The notes under the pieces: generated by a model
What the model saw: the letters and a program-made list of their open reading frames with translations, nothing else
Told to the model about the DNA's origin: nothing
Database searches by the model: none
Assembly (NCBI GenBank): GCA_025964685.1
Contig: JAOPYG010000362.1
Location: 1-36,985 of the forward strand
Origin: Actinoallomurus sp.
GTDB taxonomy: Bacteria; Actinomycetota; Actinomycetes; Streptosporangiales; Streptosporangiaceae
DNA length: 36,985 nt
Reading direction: 5' to 3'
In this document: piece after piece, positions 30,835 through 36,985 of the stretch
Numbering within the stretch: position 1 is the first letter of the stretch
How the letters are laid out: the number at the start of each line of letters is the position of its first letter
Program-made: the position numbers and the translations under genes

Positions 30835-31440
30835 ATGACGGCGGCGCCGATGCCCGAAGTGCCCGAGACGCCCACGAGGCGACCGTGGTTCATGCCGCCC
30901 GCCGACGGTTTCGTCGCCGAAGACCTCGATCGCATTCCGGAGTTGCCGCGTCACACAGAGTTGATCGATGGCAGCCTTGTCTTCGTGAGGCCCCAGGCCA
31001 ACTTCCATCTGCTTTCGATGGACACGCTGGTGAACGGCATGTGCCGCACCGCCCCACCAGACGTCCGCATCCGTCGCGAGATGACGGTGACCCTCTCCAG
31101 ACGGCAGAGACCAGAACCCGACGTCATGCTCGTCCGAGCCGAAGCGGTCACTGGACCCGATCAGACGGGTTTTCACGCCTCAGACGTGCTGTTGGTGGTG
31201 GAAGTCGTCTCTCCGGACTCTGAGGTTCGCGATCGGGAGCGCAAGCCACAGCTCTACGCCGCGGCGGGGATCTCGCATTTCTGGCGCGTGGAGAACACCG
31301 AGGGCCGCCCGACCGTCTACGTGTACGAGCTGGATCCGGCCACCAAGGCTTACACGCTCACCGGCATCCACCATGAGCTGCTGAAGCTCACGGTCCCGTT
31401 CGACATCGACATCGACCTGACCGAGATCGACCGTATCTAG
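30835..31440 (+). CDS. Uma2-family (DUF820) PD-(D/E)XK nuclease-like protein
   Basis: The ATG at 30835 has GGAGGAG upstream; an earlier in-frame start lacks one. The 201-residue protein shows the Uma2 core: LPRHTELIDGSLVF, then the catalytic Asp96 in PEPDVMLV, Glu123 in LLVVEVVSPDSE and Lys137 in RERKPQLYAAAGISHFWRVE. That fits a PD-(D/E)XK nuclease fold. The family is greatly expanded in actinomycetes and cyanobacteria, and its cellular substrate is unknown. The stop codon is shared within a 4-bp CTAG with the convergent corA gene, so the two genes have no gap. Confidence 0.9.
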   Translation: MTAAPMPEVPETPTRRPWFMPPADGFVAEDLDRIPELPRHTELIDGSLVFVRPQANFHLLSMDTLVNGMCRTAPPDVRIRREMTVTLSRRQRPEPDVMLVRAEAVTGPDQTGFHASDVLLVVEVVSPDSEVRDRERKPQLYAAAGISHFWRVENTEGRPTVYVYELDPATKAYTLTGIHHELLKLTVPFDIDIDLTEIDRI

Positions 31441-32417
31441 AGCCAGTCGCGTTTCTTGAAGACGGCGTAGAGGGCGAGCGCGGTGCCGATGAGCACCGCG
31501 AGGCTGACCACGAAGCCCCACTGCTTGCCGTAGCCCGGATACGGGACGTTCTGGCCGTAGAAGCCGGTCACCGCCGTCGGGACCGCGATCACCGCCGCCC
31601 AGCCGGTGAGCTTCTTCATCACCTGGTTGAGGTGGTTGCCCTGCATGGCGATGCGGGTCTCCTGGAGGTTCGTCACCACGTCACGCAGGCTCTCGGTCCA
31701 CTCGGTGGCGCGCAGTACGTGGTCGTAGACGTCCTGGAAGTACGGCGTCATCGCCTCCGGCACGATCTCCAGATCGTGGCGGAGCAGCCCGTTGACGACC
31801 TCTCGCATCGGCAGCACCACCCGCCGGAGCAGCGTGAGGCTCTTGCGGAGCCGGTAGCCGCGGCGCTGGGCCTCCCGATCGGGCACGTCGCCGTCGAACA
31901 ACCGGTCCTCCAGGCCGTCGATCGCCGTGTCGAGCGACTGCACGGTCTCGAAGTGCTGGTCGACGACGAGGTCGAGCAGCCCGTGCAGGAGGTAGGCGAC
32001 GCCGTGCTCGGCCAGGTCGGGAGAGGCGTCCCACTGCTTCACGAGCGCGTCGATGTCGAACTCCTCATCTCCGCGTACGGTGACGAGTGCCCGGTCGGTG
32101 ACGAACGCCGAGATCTCGTGGCTCTCCAGCGCGCCGCTGTCGTCGACGAGGCGGACGGCGTAGGCGTTGAGGAACAGGTGGCCTTCGTAGCGGTCGAGCT
32201 TGGGGCGCTCGTGGCGGCTGACCGCGTCCTCGACGGCCAGCGGGTCCAGGCCGAACTCCTCGCTGATCACCCGCAGGCCCTCGTCGTCGGGTGAGCACAG
32301 GTCCAGCCACACAATCGTGTCCGGCTCGGCGAGATAGTCGCTGATCCGCGCGGCCGGGAAGTTCTCCGCCTCCATCTTCCCGTCGCGCCAGACCCGGGTG
32401 CGGGCCTTCAGATCCAT
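31437..32417 (-). CDS. corA: CorA-family divalent metal ion transporter (GQN variant)
   Basis: A 326-residue protein from ATG 32417. It has the CorA cytoplasmic funnel (IVWLDLCSPDDEGLRVISEE, DPLAVEDAVSRHERPKLDRY and a long helix RLRKSLTLLRRVVLPMREVV) and two C-terminal membrane helices. The pore motif that is normally GMN reads YGQNVPYPG, with Gln in place of Met. That variant occurs in actinomycete CorA-like proteins. The selectivity filter may therefore differ, though Mg2+ or Co2+ transport is still likely. The start overlaps the upstream mannosyltransferase gene by 10 bp, so expression is probably coupled. Confidence 0.9.
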   Translation of the reverse strand: MDLKARTRVWRDGKMEAENFPAARISDYLAEPDTIVWLDLCSPDDEGLRVISEEFGLDPLAVEDAVSRHERPKLDRYEGHLFLNAYAVRLVDDSGALESHEISAFVTDRALVTVRGDEEFDIDALVKQWDASPDLAEHGVAYLLHGLLDLVVDQHFETVQSLDTAIDGLEDRLFDGDVPDREAQRRGYRLRKSLTLLRRVVLPMREVVNGLLRHDLEIVPEAMTPYFQDVYDHVLRATEWTESLRDVVTNLQETRIAMQGNHLNQVMKKLTGWAAVIAVPTAVTGFYGQNVPYPGYGKQWGFVVSLAVLIGTALALYAVFKKRDWL

Positions 32418-33967
32418 GAGCCGAACCACATCCGGTCGTACCACGCGCTGTAGGTCAGGATCCTCGCCGCGAGCACGGGATAGAGGTAGTAGAAGTTGAT
32501 CAGCACGAGGAACACGTACGCTCCGGACACGGCCGCGCCGGAGATCCGTCTGATCGGCATCGCGTCGGCCGAGCCGATGATCATCCCCATCACCAGCACG
32601 ATCGACAGGACCATGAAGGGCAGCATCGGGGTGGCGTAGAACAAGAACATCGTCCGGTGGCCGAAGCCGAAGTAGAACCACGGGAGCCAGCCGGCCATGA
32701 AGCCCACGAGCGTGGCGCCGGCGCGCCAGTCGCGCTGCACGAGCCACCAGCCCGCGATGACGCACAGCGTGACGATCGACACCCACCAGATCGCCGGGGT
32801 GCCGATGCCGAGGACCTCGCGTGAGCACTTGGTGGCGCCGCAGCCCGACGGCTCGGTGTAGAAGAACGCCACCGGCCGCTTGAGGATCAGCCAGTTCCAT
32901 GGCCAGGACTGGTAGTCGTGCTTGACCGTGAGCGTCGTGTGGAAATGCCACATCTGCTGGTGGTAGCTCCACAGCCGCGGCATCGCCTGGACGAACGCGG
33001 TGATGGGGTTACCGGCGACGCGACCGCGCCCCCAGCCCCCCGCGTTGAAGACCCAGCCACTCCACCAGGACAGATAGGTGATGCCGCTGAGTACGACGAG
33101 GGACAGGAAGGCGGGCACCGCGTCGAGCAGGAAGCCGCCGGCGTACGGCCGGCGCACCCCGGCCGCGCGCCGCGCGCCGATGTCCCAGATCAGCACCATG
33201 ACGCCGAACGCCGCGATGTAGTAGACGCCGGTCCACTTGGTGGCCACGGCCGTACCCAGGCACAGCCCGGCCGCGACCCGCCACCAGTGCATGACGAACG
33301 GGCCGATCTCGCTGTCGTTGCCGCTCTCCATGACCTTGCGCGCGAGCGCCCCGCGCGTGCGGTCACGGTCGATGACCAGGCAGGCGAACCCGGCCAGGAT
33401 CCAGAACATCACGAAGATGTCCAGGATCGCCGTGCGGCTGGTGACCAGGTGCATACCGTCCAGCGCGAGCAGCAACCCGGCGGCGGTGCCGAGCAGCGTC
33501 GAGCGGGTCATCCGCCGCGCCACCCGGGCGAGGATCAGGACCGACAGGGTGCCGATCAGCGCCGCCGAGAACCGCCAGCCGAAGGGGGTCATGCCGAACA
33601 GCCACTCGCCGATGGCGATCAGCCATTTTCCGGCCGGGGGGTGGGCGACGAAGCTGCCGCCGTCGATCCAGATGTGGTGGTTCGGAGGATTCTGAAGCAG
33701 GAGCTTGTCGGCGTTCTTGGCCGTGTTGTGCTCGTACCCGAACTTCAGCAGGGCATAGGCGTCTTTGGCGTAGTAGGTCTCGTCGAAGATCACTGCCCGG
33801 GGTTTGCCGAGGTCGTAGAACCTCAGCACGCCGGCGAACAGCGTCACGGCGAGCGGGCCGAGCCACCCCAGCAGCCTGTTGCCCGGAATCGTCGGCGCCA
33901 GCCACTGGCGCAACGATGGCGGGCGCTTGTCACGCTCGGACCGGGGTGCGGGTTCAAGCCCTGTCAT
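32408..33967 (-). CDS. Protein O-mannosyltransferase (GT39, PMT family)
   Basis: The ATG at 33967 is chosen over a much longer frame that runs through the divergent rsmI promoter. The 519-residue multi-pass protein has the PMT hallmark in its first outer loop, with the catalytic Asp-Glu pair AVIFDETYYAKDAYAL (62-63), and the conserved HPPAGKWLIAIGEWLFG. Further loops contain KWTGVYYIAAFG, SWPWNWLILKRPVAFFY and FGFGHRTMFLFYATPMLPFM. Actinomycete PMTs transfer mannose from polyprenyl-phosphate mannose to Ser/Thr of exported proteins. This fits the several Ser/Thr/Pro-rich exported proteins in the window, such as the LCP tails and the anchored protein at 1584. It is upstream of and overlaps corA. 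Confidence 0.92.
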   Translation of the reverse strand: MTGLEPAPRSERDKRPPSLRQWLAPTIPGNRLLGWLGPLAVTLFAGVLRFYDLGKPRAVIFDETYYAKDAYALLKFGYEHNTAKNADKLLLQNPPNHHIWIDGGSFVAHPPAGKWLIAIGEWLFGMTPFGWRFSAALIGTLSVLILARVARRMTRSTLLGTAAGLLLALDGMHLVTSRTAILDIFVMFWILAGFACLVIDRDRTRGALARKVMESGNDSEIGPFVMHWWRVAAGLCLGTAVATKWTGVYYIAAFGVMVLIWDIGARRAAGVRRPYAGGFLLDAVPAFLSLVVLSGITYLSWWSGWVFNAGGWGRGRVAGNPITAFVQAMPRLWSYHQQMWHFHTTLTVKHDYQSWPWNWLILKRPVAFFYTEPSGCGATKCSREVLGIGTPAIWWVSIVTLCVIAGWWLVQRDWRAGATLVGFMAGWLPWFYFGFGHRTMFLFYATPMLPFMVLSIVLVMGMIIGSADAMPIRRISGAAVSGAYVFLVLINFYYLYPVLAARILTYSAWYDRMWFGSWI

Positions 33968-34091
33968 CGCCACCACCCGGACATCGTACGGGGGGAAACT
34001 GGCCCGATCGTGCACTTCGCACCGCCTGCTCTCGCATGAAGCCGCGCCACCGGAGATGCGAGCCGGGCACACGGGGGTCGAAGATGGGGGT

Positions 34092-34940
34092 GTGCAGACC
34101 ACTGGGACGCTGACGCTGGCCGCCGCGCCGATCGGCCGTGCGGAGGACGCATCCGGACGCCTCCGTGCCGCTCTCGGCGAGGCCGACATCATAGCCGCGG
34201 AGGACACCCGCCGGCTGAGGCGTCTTACCGCCGACCTGGGCGTCAGCCCCTCCGCGCGGGTCGTGTCCTACTACGACGCGAACGAACGCGCCCGCGCCGC
34301 CGAGCTGCTGGACGACCTGCGCGACGGCCGTGACGTGCTGGTCATCACCGACGCCGGACTGCCGGGTGTCTCCGATCCCGGCTACCGGCTCGTCACCGCG
34401 GCGATCGAGGCGGACGTGCCGGTCACCGTCCTGCCGGGGCCCTCGGCGGTCACGACGGCGCTGGTCATCTCGGGGCTGCCCAGCGACCGCTTCTGTTTCG
34501 AGGGGTTCTTGCCGCGCAAGGCCGGGGAGCGCTCGGCGCGCCTGGCCGCCCTCGCCGAAGAGCCGCGCACGATGGTCTTCTTCGAGGCGCCGCACCGGCT
34601 GACCGCGGCCCTGGAGGCGATGACCGCCGCGCTCGGCGCGGATCGCCCGGCGGCCGTGTGCCGCGAGCTCACCAAGACCTATGAGGAGGTACGCCGCGGT
34701 CCCCTCGGGGAGCTGGCCGAGTGGTCCGCCGGCGGCGTACGCGGCGAGATCACGCTCGTCGTCGGGGGAGCGCCGGACCGGTCCGGCGAGGCGGACCTGG
34801 AGGCGCTGGCCGAGGAGGTCGAGCGACAGGTCGCGGACGGTGTGGTCAGAAAAGAGGCGATCGGAGAGGTCGCGAGGAGACATCGGGTGCCAAAAAGGGA
34901 TCTTTATGCTGCGGTTATTGCACGAAAAACCGCGCGATGA
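34092..34940 (+). CDS. rsmI: 16S rRNA (cytidine-2'-O)-methyltransferase RsmI
   Basis: The GTG at 34092 gives the usual N-terminus, MQTTGTLTLAAAPIGRAEDA. The 282-residue protein carries the tetrapyrrole-methylase-fold motifs of RsmI: AAEDTRRLRRL (about 35-45), YYDANE, VLVITDAGLPGVSDPGYRLV and VLPGPSAVTTALVISGLPSD, then FCFEGFLPRKAGER and EAPHRL, with a C-terminal RNA-contacting helix (HRVPKRDLYAAVI). It methylates the 2'-O of C1402 in 16S rRNA with S-adenosylmethionine. It is divergent from the mannosyltransferase gene with a 124-bp gap. An in-frame ATG at 34056 is a less likely start. Confidence 0.93.
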   Translation: MQTTGTLTLAAAPIGRAEDASGRLRAALGEADIIAAEDTRRLRRLTADLGVSPSARVVSYYDANERARAAELLDDLRDGRDVLVITDAGLPGVSDPGYRLVTAAIEADVPVTVLPGPSAVTTALVISGLPSDRFCFEGFLPRKAGERSARLAALAEEPRTMVFFEAPHRLTAALEAMTAALGADRPAAVCRELTKTYEEVRRGPLGELAEWSAGGVRGEITLVVGGAPDRSGEADLEALAEEVERQVADGVVRKEAIGEVARRHRVPKRDLYAAVIARKTAR

Positions 34941-35042
34941 CGATTATTTGACGCAATCTTTACGCAGCTCAGAGGCCCGTGGCGGTCCTTGACGGGGAAA
35001 CTCAGATGGGACGTTATCCGGTTCGCCCGGGGGTGACAGGTA

Positions 35043-35342
35043 ATGCACGAATCCATGATCTCGCGCGAGACGTGGAAGTACGAGTGCCTCGGCTGCCTGC
35101 ACGAGTGGCAGGAGGAGTTCGAGGTCGGACGCTCCTCGGACGGCCACGGCGGGGAGACCGTCGTGTACAGCCGCAAGGGCCACCGGTGCACCTCACCCTG
35201 GACGGAGCTGTTCTGCCCGTCGTGCGGCGGCTACGACGTGAAGACGCTGCCGACCGGATGGGCGGCGGCGCTCCCGCTGCAGCGCCACCGCTACGCCGAG
35301 CTCGAGATGATCTTCCGTCTCCGCCGACTCCACGCGTACTAG
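35043..35342 (+). CDS. Small zinc-ribbon-like protein
   Basis: A 99-residue protein from ATG 35043; an internal ATG at 35055 is an alternative, and neither has a strong ribosome binding site. Two Cys pairs, YECLGCLH (Cys15 and Cys18) and FCPSCGG (Cys58 and Cys61), have zinc-ribbon spacing with ~40 residues between, including an extra Cys49 and nearby His residues. The rest is Trp/Arg/Glu-rich and soluble. Such small ribbons bind nucleic acid or proteins. No family is recognised. The gene follows rsmI by ~100 bp in the same direction. Confidence 0.7.
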   Translation: MHESMISRETWKYECLGCLHEWQEEFEVGRSSDGHGGETVVYSRKGHRCTSPWTELFCPSCGGYDVKTLPTGWAAALPLQRHRYAELEMIFRLRRLHAY

Positions 35343-35420
35343 GAACCTTGTGGATCCTGGGATCCACGGTGACGGCGGTTTGGTCCTGGACGGCGGCTTC
35401 GCCCGCCGTACGGTCAAGGC

Positions 35421-35696
35421 GTGGAGTGGACCGAAGAGGAGTACGCCGAGTACCTGCGGGGCGAGCGTCGACGCTTCGCGTGGGTGATGCGGCGGCATGG
35501 GGGCCTCACATCGGCCGAAGCCGAGGCAGTGGCCCTGGAGCAGTACCCCTACGAGGCGAGCGATGCGCCCTGTCGCGGGCTTGTCTTCCATGACGAGGCA
35601 TGGCACTGGGCGATGCTGAAGATCCACAACCACCTGTACTGGGTGGAGCACCCGGACCTGGCCCAGCCATCGGCGGAGTACAGAGCCCTCGGCTGA
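35421..35696 (+). CDS. Hypothetical protein (91 aa)
   Basis: A GTG start at 35421 with only AAGG upstream. The sequence is acidic and aromatic-rich: MEWTEEEYAEYLRGERRRFA at the N-terminus, a central SAEAEAVALEQYPYE and a C-terminal DEAWHWAMLKIHNHLYWVEH. Its codon bias is typical of the organism, which supports a real gene. No motif or export signal is seen. It ends 13 bp before the convergent glycosyltransferase stop. Confidence 0.62.
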   Translation: MEWTEEEYAEYLRGERRRFAWVMRRHGGLTSAEAEAVALEQYPYEASDAPCRGLVFHDEAWHWAMLKIHNHLYWVEHPDLAQPSAEYRALG

Positions 35697-35709
35697 GCAC
35701 TCTTGAAGG

Positions 35710-36985
35710 TCAGGACGCGGTGACCGCGTCCTTGGTCGACGGCTGTCCTGACTCCGACGGCTCGTCACCGGAGGAGCCGGTGCTCTCGGCCGACGTGCGG
35801 CCACGCCGGCGGAGGACGCGTCCCAGCTTCTCGCGCGGCTCGCGGGAGAAGGTGATCGCGGCGGCCAGGCACGCGACCGGCACCGTCGGCAGGACGTAGC
35901 GGTAGTCGAACTCGGCCGTGGCCGGCGGCACCAGCAGCAGCCCCGTCGCGGTGATCCAGGGCAGGAACGCCTCTCCGCCCCAGCGCCGCCACATCGGGAT
36001 CATCCCGGCCAGGCCGACGATGAGGATGCCGCCCAGCAGCGTGCCGGGAAGGTGCGCGACGTGCTGGTAGGTGCGGATGGTCTTCGCGTACGGGTCGATG
36101 ACGCGGGTGCGCGCGTTGCCGTCCTCGTAGGCGTGGGCCTCTGCGGCGGCCGTGCGGTCGCGGCTCATGCGCCAGTTGGGCAGCGCCGCCGACTTTTTGC
36201 CGAATTCGTACATCTGGTAGGTGGCCTTGTCGGGGAAGACCGTGCGGTGCCACCTGAAGGTGTAAAAGAAGTCCTTCGCCACGACGCGGGCGTAGTCCAG
36301 CGGCTGGGCCAGGATCGCCCGCTTGGCGAAGTCGCCGGCGAGCTGGTTCTGGTAGTCGGTGAACCGCTGGGCCGGGATGCGGTGGAACGGGGAGTTGCGA
36401 TCCCAGATGGCGTCCTGGGAGAAGGTCAGCGGGGTGTGGGAGGTCTTGCTGTCCTTGCAGAGCGGGTACTCCGAGACCGGCGGCTTCATCTTGTTGCAGT
36501 CGGCGAACTCCGTGACCCGCGCGTAGAGGAAGACGCCGCTGCTCGTCGTCATGCCCGGCTTGCCGTACCAGGCCCAGAACCAGCCCGCGTACGCGCCGAG
36601 GGGCAGGGCGCACAGCACGACGGTGGCGACCAGGATCCGCCAGTTGAGCCGCCGGATCAGGAAGTAGACGACGACGGCGATCAGCACCGGTTCGCCGACG
36701 GTGCGGGTCAGCGTCATCAGCCCGAGCAGCAGCCCGACGACCCCGGCGATCTTCCAGGTCAGCGCCTTGCCGTGCCACAGCAGGATCGTGACCACGGACA
36801 CGAGCAGGAACTCGAACATGATGTCGGACAGGATCAGGTGCTCGAGCTGGATCTGGTACGCGTCGTACAGCAGCGGCACCGTCGCCAGGGCCGCGCCCCA
36901 GCCCGGCAGGCCGAACCTCTTACGCAGCAGCGCGTAGATCATCACCGCCCCGGCCAGCCCCATGAGGTGCTGCAGGCCGGCCACC
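35710..36985 (-). CDS. Membrane glycosyltransferase, GT39/ArnT-like, N-terminus beyond window
   Basis: The frame runs off the right edge, so the N-terminal catalytic loop is missing. About 424 residues are visible, with at least eight hydrophobic helices: a first block (LMGLAGAVMIYALLRKRFGL, EFLLVSVVTILLWHG, IAGVVGLLLGLMTLTRTVGE, PVLIAVVVYFLIRRLNW and so on), a ~170-residue extracytoplasmic segment with two Cys and many aromatic residues, and then a C-terminal block (LLGGILIVGLAGMIP, FLPWITATGLLLVPPA, YRYVLPTVPVACLAAAITF). This layout is typical of polyprenyl-phosphate-dependent (phospholipid-carrier) glycosyltransferases. The tail is Ser/Glu-rich and probably cytoplasmic. It may glycosylate an envelope lipid or polymer. 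Confidence 0.85.
   Translation of the reverse strand, partial: VAGLQHLMGLAGAVMIYALLRKRFGLPGWGAALATVPLLYDAYQIQLEHLILSDIMFEFLLVSVVTILLWHGKALTWKIAGVVGLLLGLMTLTRTVGEPVLIAVVVYFLIRRLNWRILVATVVLCALPLGAYAGWFWAWYGKPGMTTSSGVFLYARVTEFADCNKMKPPVSEYPLCKDSKTSHTPLTFSQDAIWDRNSPFHRIPAQRFTDYQNQLAGDFAKRAILAQPLDYARVVAKDFFYTFRWHRTVFPDKATYQMYEFGKKSAALPNWRMSRDRTAAAEAHAYEDGNARTRVIDPYAKTIRTYQHVAHLPGTLLGGILIVGLAGMIPMWRRWGGEAFLPWITATGLLLVPPATAEFDYRYVLPTVPVACLAAAITFSREPREKLGRVLRRRGRTSAESTGSSGDEPSESGQPSTKDAVTAS
35712..35732. terminator. 9-bp perfect hairpin between convergent genes
   Basis: AGGACGCGG and CCGCGTCCT pair around TGA. The hairpin overlaps the last codons of the glycosyltransferase gene and lies 16 bp after the stop of the small gene at 35696. 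It may terminate transcription from the left. Confidence 0.45.

Noticed and set aside
1-36985. tRNA gene as integration target of the decayed element
   Set aside because: I saw no convincing cloverleaf or TPsiC box near 1-8.4 kb; the target may lie outside the window.

Overview
The window is high-GC DNA with strong G/C third-position bias and many GTG starts. It carries actinomycete hallmark families: DUF397, short anti-sigma ATPases, a HutC-type GntR regulator, RepSA and tyrosine-integrase remnants, tandem LCP proteins, protein O-mannosyltransferase and GQN-type CorA. I infer a filamentous actinomycete, perhaps Streptosporangiales/Thermomonosporaceae. The genus is a guess; no rRNA or tRNA was recognised.

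Region 1 (1-9.6 kb) is accessory and eroded. It begins with the N-terminal part of a HEAT-repeat protein and then holds pieces of an integrative conjugative element: a frameshifted RepSA-like replication initiator (about 1.2-1.4 kb), an intact GntR/UTRA regulator at 3.5 kb with twin palindromic operators, a partial copy of that regulator at 5.0 kb, and the last ~35 codons of a tyrosine integrase at 8.2 kb. Small envelope proteins, an anti-sigma-like ATPase operon, a cupin gene with paired operators, an SRPBCC-ArsR pair and a YqeY-like protein lie among the debris. The stretch 8.3-9.5 kb is lower in GC and mostly non-coding.

Region 2 (9.6-15.2 kb) has a RelE-like protein, a three-helix membrane protein, and, divergent from it, an unusual fusion of two Phd/YefM-like antitoxin modules to a ROK domain. 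I regard this divergent pair as the best candidate for an undescribed system. Next comes a TetR - SDR - carboxymuconolactone decarboxylase cassette, whose divergent promoter holds a perfect 24+24 bp inverted repeat. Two direct copies of a ~120-130 bp dispersed element flank the cassette.

Region 3 (15.2-37 kb) is compact and looks chromosomal. It contains an isoprenylcysteine methyltransferase-like enzyme, a DUF1345-like membrane protein, a 902-residue helicase with two predicted membrane helices, and a cell-envelope block. That block has two tandem LCP ligases, a convergent histidine kinase/response regulator pair, a GT2-TagF fusion and an overlapping GT4, and plausibly makes and attaches a teichoic-acid-like wall polymer. 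After it come a DUF5519 protein, a threonine/serine dehydratase-like enzyme, a Uma2-family nuclease-like protein, CorA overlapping a protein O-mannosyltransferase, divergent RsmI, two small unknown proteins, and a GT39-type membrane glycosyltransferase cut by the window edge.
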